NCBI RefSeq assembly: GCF_002083135.2
Contig: NZ_NBTM02000001.1
Coordinates: forward strand, 1,550,001 to 1,614,000
From: Aerococcus viridans
Lineage (GTDB): Bacteria; Bacillota; Bacilli; Lactobacillales; Aerococcaceae
Direction of reading: 5' to 3'
DNA length: 64,000 nucleotides
A program made the translations under genes and the position numbers. The notes below the pieces were generated by a model. The model was not told where the DNA came from. It did no database searches and worked only from the letters and a program-made list of their open reading frames with translations. How positions within the stretch are numbered: the first letter of the stretch is position 1; each line of letters begins with the position of its first letter. Positions 35,422 to 42,349 of this stretch are shown here, piece by piece.

Positions 35422-35988
35422 TTATTGTCTCCTTTCAACGATAAACAATCGTGGAGGTAGGTTTTTTTGATTCAAAAAATTGAACATAGCTACATTATAA
35501 CTTTTTTGGTCGCATTTTTCGAGATAAGATTGAACCGCTTCAAATTCTTCCATACCACCCGGATGACCAACGTATGAAGCAATCAGTAACACACCCATCT
35601 TATCTAAACGTTCAAGGACCGTTTGAATGGCTTTGATAGTGGTCTCTGATTGGGTGATGATTTCTTTATCACCACTAGGCAAATATCCGAGGTTGAAGAT
35701 GGCTAATTGCAATTTCTCATCGACTGGAATGACTTGGTCTAATTCGCTATGGTCTTTTAAAAATAACTTTGTATTTTTAAATTTTGCCTCCTCAGAAAGG
35801 CGTTTTTCAGCGAATGCAATCGCCTCTGCTTGTATGTCTAATCCGTAAACGATACCTTCAGGACCAACTAGTTGTGAAAGTAGCAGGGTATCATTCCCTT
35901 TACCTACTGTCGCATCTAATACATGGTCGCCTTTGTGAATTTTTTCTTTCATTATTTGATGCGACACAGTGACAATATTTTGAAACAT
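35422..35988 (-). CDS. mnmM: tRNA (mnm5s2U34) methyltransferase MnmM-like (YtqB family)
   Basis: Class I SAM-dependent methyltransferase of the YtqB family, shown in Bacillus to methylate nm5(s2)U34 in the tRNA anticodon. The SAM loop is VLDATVGKGNDTLLLSQL (about residues 22-39), with an acidic residue in VYGLDIQAEA, and family motifs NLGYLPSGDKEI and SYVGHPGG. Length 188 residues is typical. First gene of a two-gene minus-strand operon; divergent from the LysM autolysin gene. Confidence 0.88.
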   Translation of the reverse strand: MFQNIVTVSHQIMKEKIHKGDHVLDATVGKGNDTLLLSQLVGPEGIVYGLDIQAEAIAFAEKRLSEEAKFKNTKLFLKDHSELDQVIPVDEKLQLAIFNLGYLPSGDKEIITQSETTIKAIQTVLERLDKMGVLLIASYVGHPGGMEEFEAVQSYLEKCDQKSYNVAMFNFLNQKNLPPRLFIVERRQ

Positions 35989-36045
35989 ACCATTCCTTCT
36001 TTCTATATTAATAGCTTAATCTACCGTGGGTTTTCGGTAAACAAT

Positions 36046-36062
36046 ATTACACTAATATTACA
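36046..36062 (-). promoter_or_regulatory. Perfect WalR-type direct repeat
   Basis: On the minus strand TGTAAT-5 bases-TGTAAT, an exact match to the WalR (YycF) consensus TGTWAH-N5-TGTWAH that controls autolysins in Firmicutes. It sits 121 bp upstream of the LysM glucosaminidase gene, in the divergent promoter region. A -10-like TAGAAT follows at 36120. Regulation by WalRK is inference. Confidence 0.6.
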
Positions 36063-36182
36063 AATATTAAATAATAACATCAACATAAATTAAGTCTTTC
36101 TTAATAAAATCATTTTAGATAGAATTTAGGTTGTGAAAGTTTTGCTTTTTTGACAATTAAAAAATTACAAGGGGGAGTATAA

Positions 36183-38624
36183 TTGGTTATTGAGGAGAAT
36201 AAAGTAGTATCGCGCAAATCAATTGCGTCAATTTCCAAAAAATCAGCAACTTTAGGGGCTATCGTTTTAGGATCTGCTTTTGCTGTATCAAGTTTAAGTG
36301 CAAATATCGATATTCCAACAGTAGAAGCGAGCGAAGGGACGACAGTTACTTTTGCATCAACTAATAATGCTTTCTTAGATAGCATCATTCCAGATGCTTA
36401 TAAGCTAGCAAATGATAACGACTTATATGCTTCGGTAATGATTGCTCAAGCGATTTTAGAGTCTAACTGGGGTGTATCAGGACTATCAGCAGCACCATAC
36501 TACAACTTATTCGGGATTAAAGGGACTTATAACGGCAAGGGTGTAACTTTCTACACACTTGAAGATGATGGTTCTGGTAACTACTACCAAATCAGAGATT
36601 CATTCCGTGATTACCCATCATACAAAGAGTCATTAAATGACTACGCGAATAAAATGGTTAACGGTGTTTCTTGGGATTCTGAATTTTATTCAGGTACTTG
36701 GAAATCAAATACAAGTTCATACAAAGATGCGACTGCTGCCTTAACTGGTACTTACGCAACTGATACCCGCTATGGTGGTAAATTAAACAACTTAATTACG
36801 ACACATAGTTTAACACAATATGATACACCTGCTGGTTCAACCTCAAGTACATCTGCATCAGTTTCTGGTGCAACTACAAACTTATCTGCACAAGGGACAA
36901 CATCATCTACTAATGGTGGGAAGTCTTATACAGTTAAAGCTGGTGATGGTTTATATACTGTAGCACGCGCTTTAGGTGTAGCTGTTGCAGAGGTTAAGGC
37001 ACAAAATGGCTTAACTTCTAACTTGATTCACCCAGGCCAAGTCTTATCTGTAGCTTCATCTAGCGCATCTTCATCGTCTAGCTCAGCAAGCACAGGAACA
37101 GTTACTAACACTGGTTCTTCAGCATCAACATCAGGTAAATCTTATACAGTTAAATCTGGTGATGGCTTATACAGGGTAGCGAAAGCCTTAGGTATTTCAG
37201 TATCAGAAGCCCGTGCCTTAAATGGCGGTTCTGACTTGATTCACCCAGGCCAAGTATTTAAAGCTGGTCAGTCGACAACTTCTACATCAAGTTCGTCTTC
37301 TTCATCAAGCACAAGTGCTAATACTGGTTCATCTGCGTCAACATTAGGCAAATCATACACAGTTAAATCTGGTGATGGCTTATACAGGGTAGCGAAAGCC
37401 TTAGGTATCTCAGTATCAGAAGCACGTACCTTAAATGGCGGTTCTGACTTGATCCACCCAGGCCAAGTATTTAAAGCTGGTCAGTCGACAACTTCTACAT
37501 CAAGTTCGTCTTCTTCATCAAGCACAAGTGCTAATACTGGTTCATCTTCAGCGTCTACATCAACTGGTAAATCATACACAGTTAAATCTGGTGACGGTTT
37601 ATATAGTGTAGCGAAAGCCTTAGGTATTTCAGTATCAGAAGCCCGTGCCTTAAATGGCGGTTCTGACTTGATCCACCCAGGTAAAGTATTTAAAGCTGGT
37701 CAGTCGACAACTTCTACATCAAGTTCGTCTTCTTCATCAAGTTCAAGTGCTAATACTGGTTCATCTTCAGCATCAACATCAGGCAAATCATACACAGTTA
37801 AATCTGGTGATGGCTTATACAGGGTAGCGAAAGCCTTAGGTATTTCAGTATCAGAAGCACGTGCCTTAAATGGCGGTTCTGACTTGATCCACCCAGGCCA
37901 AGTATTTAAAGCTGGTCAGTCGACAACTTCTACATCAAGTTCGTCCTCTTCATCAAGTACAAGTGCTAATACTGGTTCATCTTCAGCATCAACATCAAGT
38001 AAATCATACACAGTTAAATCTGGTGATGGCTTATACACCGTTGCGCGTGCTTTAGGTATTTCAGTATCAGAAGCCCGTGCCTTAAATGGTGGTTCTGACT
38101 TAATCCATCCAGGTAAAGTATTTACTGCAGGTTCATCTAGCCAAGGTTCATCTAGTCAAGCGTCTTCTAGTTCAGTTTCATCAACTTCAAGTGCTTCAAC
38201 TAGTCAATCAGCTGCAAGTACATCTACAAGTACATCATCAGCGTCAGGTAACTCTTACACTGTTAAATCTGGTGACGGTATTTACACTGTAGCACGTGCC
38301 TTAGGTATTTCATTAGCGGAAGCCCGGGCCTTAAATGGTGGTTCTGACTTAATTCACCCAGGTAAAGTATTTACAACTGGTGGATCTAGCCAAGCTTCAT
38401 CTAGTCAAGCGTCAACAAGTTCATCTAGTCAAGCTAGCACAAGTTCATCTACATCAACTGCATCTTCTTCAGCTACTTCAAGCGCGAAGACACATACAGT
38501 TAAATCTGGTGAAACTTTATACCGTATCGCTAAAAACAACGGTCTAAGCTTAGATGAGTTAATGACATTGAACGGCTTATCAAACTACAACTTGTACATT
38601 GGCCAAGTCTTAAAACTAAACTAA
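36183..38624 (+). CDS. Secreted N-acetylglucosaminidase autolysin with eight LysM repeats
   Basis: Peptidoglycan hydrolase of 813 residues. A signal peptide (about 1-49, basic start, hydrophobic core LGAIVLGSAFAVSSL, cleavage near VEA) precedes a glucosaminidase domain (about 60-215) with AQAILESNWGVSG (catalytic Glu), YYNLFGIKG and TDTRYGGKL. Eight LysM domains follow to the C-terminus, joined by Ser/Thr linkers. Repeats 2-6 are nearly identical at the DNA level; repeat 8 is most diverged (ETLYRIAKNNGLS). There is no LPXTG. The start is TTG at 36183 after AAGGGGGAG. A WalR-type box lies upstream. Confidence 0.94.
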   Translation: MVIEENKVVSRKSIASISKKSATLGAIVLGSAFAVSSLSANIDIPTVEASEGTTVTFASTNNAFLDSIIPDAYKLANDNDLYASVMIAQAILESNWGVSGLSAAPYYNLFGIKGTYNGKGVTFYTLEDDGSGNYYQIRDSFRDYPSYKESLNDYANKMVNGVSWDSEFYSGTWKSNTSSYKDATAALTGTYATDTRYGGKLNNLITTHSLTQYDTPAGSTSSTSASVSGATTNLSAQGTTSSTNGGKSYTVKAGDGLYTVARALGVAVAEVKAQNGLTSNLIHPGQVLSVASSSASSSSSSASTGTVTNTGSSASTSGKSYTVKSGDGLYRVAKALGISVSEARALNGGSDLIHPGQVFKAGQSTTSTSSSSSSSSTSANTGSSASTLGKSYTVKSGDGLYRVAKALGISVSEARTLNGGSDLIHPGQVFKAGQSTTSTSSSSSSSSTSANTGSSSASTSTGKSYTVKSGDGLYSVAKALGISVSEARALNGGSDLIHPGKVFKAGQSTTSTSSSSSSSSSSANTGSSSASTSGKSYTVKSGDGLYRVAKALGISVSEARALNGGSDLIHPGQVFKAGQSTTSTSSSSSSSSTSANTGSSSASTSSKSYTVKSGDGLYTVARALGISVSEARALNGGSDLIHPGKVFTAGSSSQGSSSQASSSSVSSTSSASTSQSAASTSTSTSSASGNSYTVKSGDGIYTVARALGISLAEARALNGGSDLIHPGKVFTTGGSSQASSSQASTSSSSQASTSSSTSTASSSATSSAKTHTVKSGETLYRIAKNNGLSLDELMTLNGLSNYNLYIGQVLKLN
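37134..38213 (+). repeat. Tandem 213-219-bp repeats encoding LysM units
   Basis: Units start near 37134, 37347, 37566, 37782 and 37998 (spacings 213, 219, 216 and 216 bp, all multiples of three). LysM cores are almost identical; length differences lie in the Ser-rich linkers. Such arrays recombine and change copy number. Confidence 0.85.
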
Positions 38625-38641
38625 TTTGATCAAATTATGAT

Positions 38642-38687
38642 ACCTCAGCTTGTTTAGCTCCCCCTTTACAAGCTGAGGTGTTTTTTT
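38642..38687 (+). terminator. Terminator after the LysM gene
   Basis: ACCTCAGCTTGT and ACAAGCTGAGGT form a perfect 12-bp stem followed by seven T residues. Confidence 0.93.
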
Positions 38688-38717
38688 AGATAAAATTAGA
38701 ATTGAATTAGAAATTTG

Positions 38718-38746
38718 TTGACAAGGTTAAAAAAGACTGTTAAAGT
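38718..38746 (+). promoter_or_regulatory. Promoter of the aro operon leader
   Basis: Perfect TTGACA, 17 bases, TAAAGT. It drives the leader peptide and, when the attenuator is open, aroF-aroB-aroE. Confidence 0.8.
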
Positions 38747-38780
38747 TGCATTATTAAATAGCGAGAGGAGGACTACAGCC

Positions 38781-38897
38781 ATGAAATCATTACTAAGTAC
38801 AACATTCTATAACTTTTTCAACTTTTACTTTTACTTTTACGGTTTTGGTAAAGGTGATTTTGTTGTACTTGAAAAAGGATATGGCTTTAGTTCTTAA
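38781..38897 (+). CDS. Aromatic-rich leader peptide of the aro operon
   Basis: A 38-codon ORF with a strong site (GAGAGGAGG, 11 bases before ATG). Residues 9-22 read FYNFFNFYFYFYGF: seven Phe and four Tyr in 14 positions; there are nine Phe and five Tyr in total. Codons 25-29 (GGTGATTTTGTTGTA, 38853-38867) nearly duplicate the 3' arm of the downstream terminator. Low charged Phe/Tyr-tRNA would stall the ribosome before this segment and leave it free to pair. The peptide itself probably has no other role. Confidence 0.85.
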   Translation: MKSLLSTTFYNFFNFYFYFYGFGKGDFVVLEKGYGFSS

Positions 38898-38986
38898 GTA
38901 ACTAGCGTAGGTGCTAGTTACACAAGAAAGTCCTTTACAGCAAAAATCACTCAAGGGTGGTTTTGTTGTAAAGGGCTTTTTTTCTT
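38853..38986 (+). promoter_or_regulatory. Transcription attenuator of aroF-aroB-aroE
   Basis: Three elements. (1) Antiterminator: GTGATTTT (38854-38861) pairs perfectly with AAAATCAC (38943-38950), then GTTGTA (38862-38867) with TACAGC (38936-38941), leaving one bulged A. (2) A perfect 9-bp hairpin GTAACTAGC/GCTAGTTAC (38898-38921) starts right after the leader stop and fits inside the antiterminator loop. (3) The terminator pairs GTCCTTTACAGCAAAAATCAC, shown split as GTCCTTTACAGC and AAAAATCAC (38930-38950), with the arm at 38956-38976, followed by seven T residues. Elements 1 and 3 are mutually exclusive. Confidence 0.8.
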
Positions 38987-39049
38987 GCTTAAATACCAAC
39001 CTTGGAAAATGAATGATGATACTGCGTTTTAAAAAAAGGAGAAAATAAA

Positions 39050-39919
39050 ATGAATACACAAGTAATGACTGCAGGAACGGAAGTAACGATTTTAGCTAAT
39101 ATTAAAGAGCCATACAAACGAGCGAGCTTATCATACAAGTCGGCGCCATCAGTTGTACAAGTAGGCAATATCCAAATTGGTAACGGTCATTTTGCCATGA
39201 TCGGTGGCCCATGTTCAATCGAGGGCTTGGATAAATTGGACGAAGTGGCTGCAGCGGTGAAAGATTCAGGTGCCAATATGTTACGCGGTGGGGCGTTCAA
39301 ACCACGTACATCTCCATACGCATTCCAAGGGTTAGGGCAAGAAGGTTTAGACATGTTAGAGGCTGTTGGTAAGAAGTACGACTTACCAGTGGTGACAGAA
39401 GTGATGGCTGTTGATCAAGTGCATTTATTCGATGGGATCGATATGTACCAAGTGGGTGCACGAAACATGCAAAATTTTGATTTATTAAAGGCAATTGGTC
39501 AAACGACAAAACCAGTCTTGTTAAAACGCGGTATGGCTGCTTCAATCGAAGACTTATTAATGGCGGCTGAATACATATTAGCCCAAGGTAATCCGAATGT
39601 GATCTTATGTGAACGTGGTATTCGTACTTACGAGACAAGTACGCGAAACACTTTAGATTTATCAGCAATTCCTGTTTTACGTTCAAAAACGCACTTACCA
39701 ATTGTGGTTGACCCGAGTCATGCTGTAGGGAAACGTGAGTGGGTTGAATCAATGGCTATGGCTGCGGTGGCTGCTGGCGCTGACGGTTTGATCATTGAAA
39801 TTCATCAAAATCCAGATGAGGCTTGGTCAGACGGCCGACAATCGTTATACTTAGATGAGTACAAGGCGTTAACTAAGAAAGTGCAAGCATTACACACATT
39901 CTTAGCGGATTTAAATTAA
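39050..39919 (+). CDS. aroF: 3-deoxy-7-phosphoheptulonate (DAHP) synthase, type I-beta
   Basis: First step of the shikimate pathway, joining phosphoenolpyruvate and erythrose 4-phosphate. Motifs include GGPCSIE, LRGGAFKPRTSPY, QVGARNMQNF, LLKRGMAAS, CERGIRTYE and VDPSHAVGKR, all typical of the Thermotoga/Bacillus (AroA-I-beta) class. At 289 residues it lacks both the N-terminal ACT-like domain of Thermotoga and the chorismate-mutase domain of Bacillus; only about 45 residues precede the barrel. Feedback control is therefore doubtful, and control may fall on the attenuator. AAGGAG precedes the ATG. Confidence 0.93.
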   Translation: MNTQVMTAGTEVTILANIKEPYKRASLSYKSAPSVVQVGNIQIGNGHFAMIGGPCSIEGLDKLDEVAAAVKDSGANMLRGGAFKPRTSPYAFQGLGQEGLDMLEAVGKKYDLPVVTEVMAVDQVHLFDGIDMYQVGARNMQNFDLLKAIGQTTKPVLLKRGMAASIEDLLMAAEYILAQGNPNVILCERGIRTYETSTRNTLDLSAIPVLRSKTHLPIVVDPSHAVGKREWVESMAMAAVAAGADGLIIEIHQNPDEAWSDGRQSLYLDEYKALTKKVQALHTFLADLN

Positions 39920-39980
39920 TCTACAACCACCGGTTAAACCACTTATCGACAAGCGTATTTAAAAGAATTGAGGAATGAAA

Positions 39981-41114
39981 TTGGAAAAAGTAAATGTAGC
40001 AGTTGCCAATCCCTATGATGTGATCATTGACAACGATTTGATTAAAAATGCCGGACATTATCTGGAAGATCTGGTCCAACAACGTAAGGTCATGATCGTT
40101 ACTGACGAGAACGTGGCTTCATATGGTTACCTAGGGACCCTACAAGAGGCGATTAGCCCAATTACGACTGAGGTGAACACCATTACGTTGCCAGCTGGAG
40201 AGGCCCAGAAATCATCTGCAAACTACATCCGCTTGCAAGAAGAGTTGGCCACTTTGAATTATTCACGTTCAGACATCCTGATTGCCTTGGGAGGTGGGGT
40301 AATTGGTGACTTAGTTGGCTTTACAGCAGCGACTTATTTGCGCGGCATTCCCTACATTCAAATTCCGACGACCTTACTTTCAGCTATTGATTCTTCAGTA
40401 GGCGGCAAAACGGCCATCGACTTACCCCAGGGTAAAAACTTAGTTGGCGCTTTTTATCAGCCAGCACGCGTCCTTTGTGACTTAACTACCTTCCATACTT
40501 TATCGCAAAGTATTTTCGAAGATGGGTGTGCAGAACTAATTAAATACGGCATGATTTTAGACAGTGATTTACTGAACAACTTAATGACCCGCGACCAACC
40601 TTTAAATGCCTTGAGCGAAGACTTGGCAGCTGTTGTTAAACGTTGTGTTGAGATTAAACGGAGCGTTGTGTTAGAAGACGAACTAGATTTAGGCTTGCGT
40701 CAATTATTGAACTTTGGCCATACGATTGGACACGCGATTGAACAAGTATCACATTACAAAGTTTCACATGGTCGAGGCGTTGCAACGGGTATGATTTTGA
40801 CCCAATTAATGGCTGAAAAAGAAGGGCAGACAGCGTTAAGTTTGGCTGACCGTTTTAACAATTTACTCAACCAATACCATCTATTAGACCAAGTGCATGT
40901 GGCAAAAGAGTATACCTTTGAGCATATTCTTGGCGCCATGACCAACGACAAGAAACGTCGGGGTGGGGAAATTACAGAAATCTTTCCTGAATCATTCGGT
41001 AAATGTGAACTTAAAACTATTACTTTTGACCAATATGCTGGCTGGTTAGAGACCATTTTTACTGACCTAAAAGCTGATAAATTACCTATTACAATCGTAG
41101 AAGCGGGGGCTTAA
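39981..41114 (+). CDS. aroB: 3-dehydroquinate synthase
   Basis: Second step of the shikimate pathway, NAD- and metal-dependent. It has LGGGVIGDLVGFTAATYLRG (NAD loop and substrate site), IPTTLLSAIDSSVGGKTAID and the zinc-ligand segments ELIKYG and NFGHTIGHAIE. Length about 377 residues is normal. ATG 39975 directly abuts AGGA, so TTG 39981 (MEKVNV) with six-base spacing is the likelier start. It lies 61 bp after aroF and 3 bp before aroE. Confidence 0.94.
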   Translation: MEKVNVAVANPYDVIIDNDLIKNAGHYLEDLVQQRKVMIVTDENVASYGYLGTLQEAISPITTEVNTITLPAGEAQKSSANYIRLQEELATLNYSRSDILIALGGGVIGDLVGFTAATYLRGIPYIQIPTTLLSAIDSSVGGKTAIDLPQGKNLVGAFYQPARVLCDLTTFHTLSQSIFEDGCAELIKYGMILDSDLLNNLMTRDQPLNALSEDLAAVVKRCVEIKRSVVLEDELDLGLRQLLNFGHTIGHAIEQVSHYKVSHGRGVATGMILTQLMAEKEGQTALSLADRFNNLLNQYHLLDQVHVAKEYTFEHILGAMTNDKKRRGGEITEIFPESFGKCELKTITFDQYAGWLETIFTDLKADKLPITIVEAGA

Positions 41115-41117
41115 TGC

Positions 41118-42020
41118 GTGGATTCAATTACAGATATTAACGGGACAACGAAGTTTGCAGCGGTGATTGGCCAACCCTTGAGCCACTCGCTTTCACCAAT
41201 TATTTACAATACATCTTTTAAAGCTCAAGACCTGAATATGGTCTACATCGCTTTTGAAACGAGCGAAGATGACACAATTGAACGGATTGAGCATTTGAAA
41301 GCCCTAGACGTTCAAGGGATTAACATTACCATGCCAGGGAAATTCAATGCTATGCAGACGGTTGACCGCTTAGATGCTGCTAGTCAATATGTCAACGCTG
41401 TCAACATGATTACCCGAGATGACAAGGGGCAATGGGTAGGCTACAATACTGATGGTGCCGGCTTATGGCTTGCCGTAAAAAACAGGGGCGTTGACCTAGT
41501 TGGCAAGCGGTTAGTCGTTTACGGATCTGGCGCAACGTCTAGGATCATTATTGCCCAGGCCGTAATGGAGGGCATGAGAGATATTTCTGTGGTGGCACGA
41601 AATATCGAAGAAAAAGACCTGTTGATTAAGGTGTGCGATGCTTTAAGAGCGGATTACCCACAAATTGACTTAAAACTGATTGACCTTTCAGATCAAGACC
41701 AAGTTGGTCAAGCTGTCAAGCATGCTGAAATCGTGATTCAATCAACGAGCCTAGGGATGGGATCAAGCCAGGGCCAATCCATTTTGGCGGACGAAAACTG
41801 GTTACAAGAGGGGACAGTGGTCATGGACGTGATTTACGATCCTATGGAAACCCGATTTATGCAACAAGCAAAAGCAAGAAATTGTGTGGTCATTGGTGGT
41901 TTAGATATGTTAGTTTACCAAGCTAAATTAAACTACCAATTATTTGCCCATAAAGAAATGCCAGTACAAGTAGTTTTTGATACCATTAAGGGTCAATTAG
42001 CTGCTAGAAAAGCCAAATAA
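41118..42020 (+). CDS. aroE: Shikimate dehydrogenase
   Basis: Reduces 3-dehydroshikimate to shikimate with NADPH. The substrate site QPLSHSLSPIIYN is intact, and the catalytic Lys lies in ITMPGKF. The region NAVNMI...GYNTDGAG is present. The NADP fold reads VYGSGATSRIIIAQAV instead of the commoner GAGGA loop, and the C-terminal DMLVYQAKL is typical. The start is GTG 41118, eight bases after GGGGG in the end of aroB. Third gene of the attenuated operon. The divergence of the nucleotide loop could mean an AroE-like paralogue, but context favours AroE. Confidence 0.88.
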   Translation: MDSITDINGTTKFAAVIGQPLSHSLSPIIYNTSFKAQDLNMVYIAFETSEDDTIERIEHLKALDVQGINITMPGKFNAMQTVDRLDAASQYVNAVNMITRDDKGQWVGYNTDGAGLWLAVKNRGVDLVGKRLVVYGSGATSRIIIAQAVMEGMRDISVVARNIEEKDLLIKVCDALRADYPQIDLKLIDLSDQDQVGQAVKHAEIVIQSTSLGMGSSQGQSILADENWLQEGTVVMDVIYDPMETRFMQQAKARNCVVIGGLDMLVYQAKLNYQLFAHKEMPVQVVFDTIKGQLAARKAK

Positions 42021-42046
42021 GCCCGGAAAATCTGGATTGTGTGGGT

Positions 42047-42075
42047 TTGCTTTTACTGGGTGAAAGTGCTAGAAT
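42047..42075 (+). promoter_or_regulatory. Promoter of leuS
   Basis: TTGCTT, 17 bases, TAGAAT with extended TGC; the same design as the valS promoter. Confidence 0.72.
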
Positions 42076-42081
42076 AAAGGC

Positions 42082-42322
42082 AATATTTGAACTTTTTCAG
42101 AGGTAGTAACAAGTTGTGTTCAATGAAGCGAGTATACGGTTGGTGGAAGTATATTTGAACCACTTGTGAATTAGGCTGGATTATAAGTTGGTGACGATGA
42201 GAAGCATCCGTTACCACGTCGCGCCAACGTTATCGGTATGAAGAGTACAAATCATAGGTGGTACCACGAAATCATTTCGTCCTATATACGTTTTTTTGAC
42301 GTGTGTAGGGCTTTTTTTATTT
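42082..42322 (+). promoter_or_regulatory. T-box leader of leuS
   Basis: The T-box core AGGTGGTACCACG lies at 42257-42269. Upstream is a structured leader with GTTGGTGG...CCAC arms; TTA or CTG near 42165-42178 are possible Leu specifiers, which I cannot decide. The terminator CGTCCTATATACGT/ACGTGTGTAGGGC is followed by TTTTTTT. It would respond to uncharged tRNA-Leu. Confidence 0.9.
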
Positions 42323-42349
42323 TCACAATTAAAGGAGAGACAGAAAACA

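Noticed and set aside
37134-38213. Repeats as a CRISPR or satellite
   Set aside because: The units are in frame and encode LysM domains with Ser-rich linkers.
38715-38897. Longer version of the aro leader ORF starting at 38715
   Set aside because: Its upstream start lies inside the promoter; the strong GGAGG site fits only the ATG at 38781.
42082-42256. Exact specifier codon of the leuS T-box
   Set aside because: Both TTA and CTG occur in plausible places; the fold cannot be fixed by eye.
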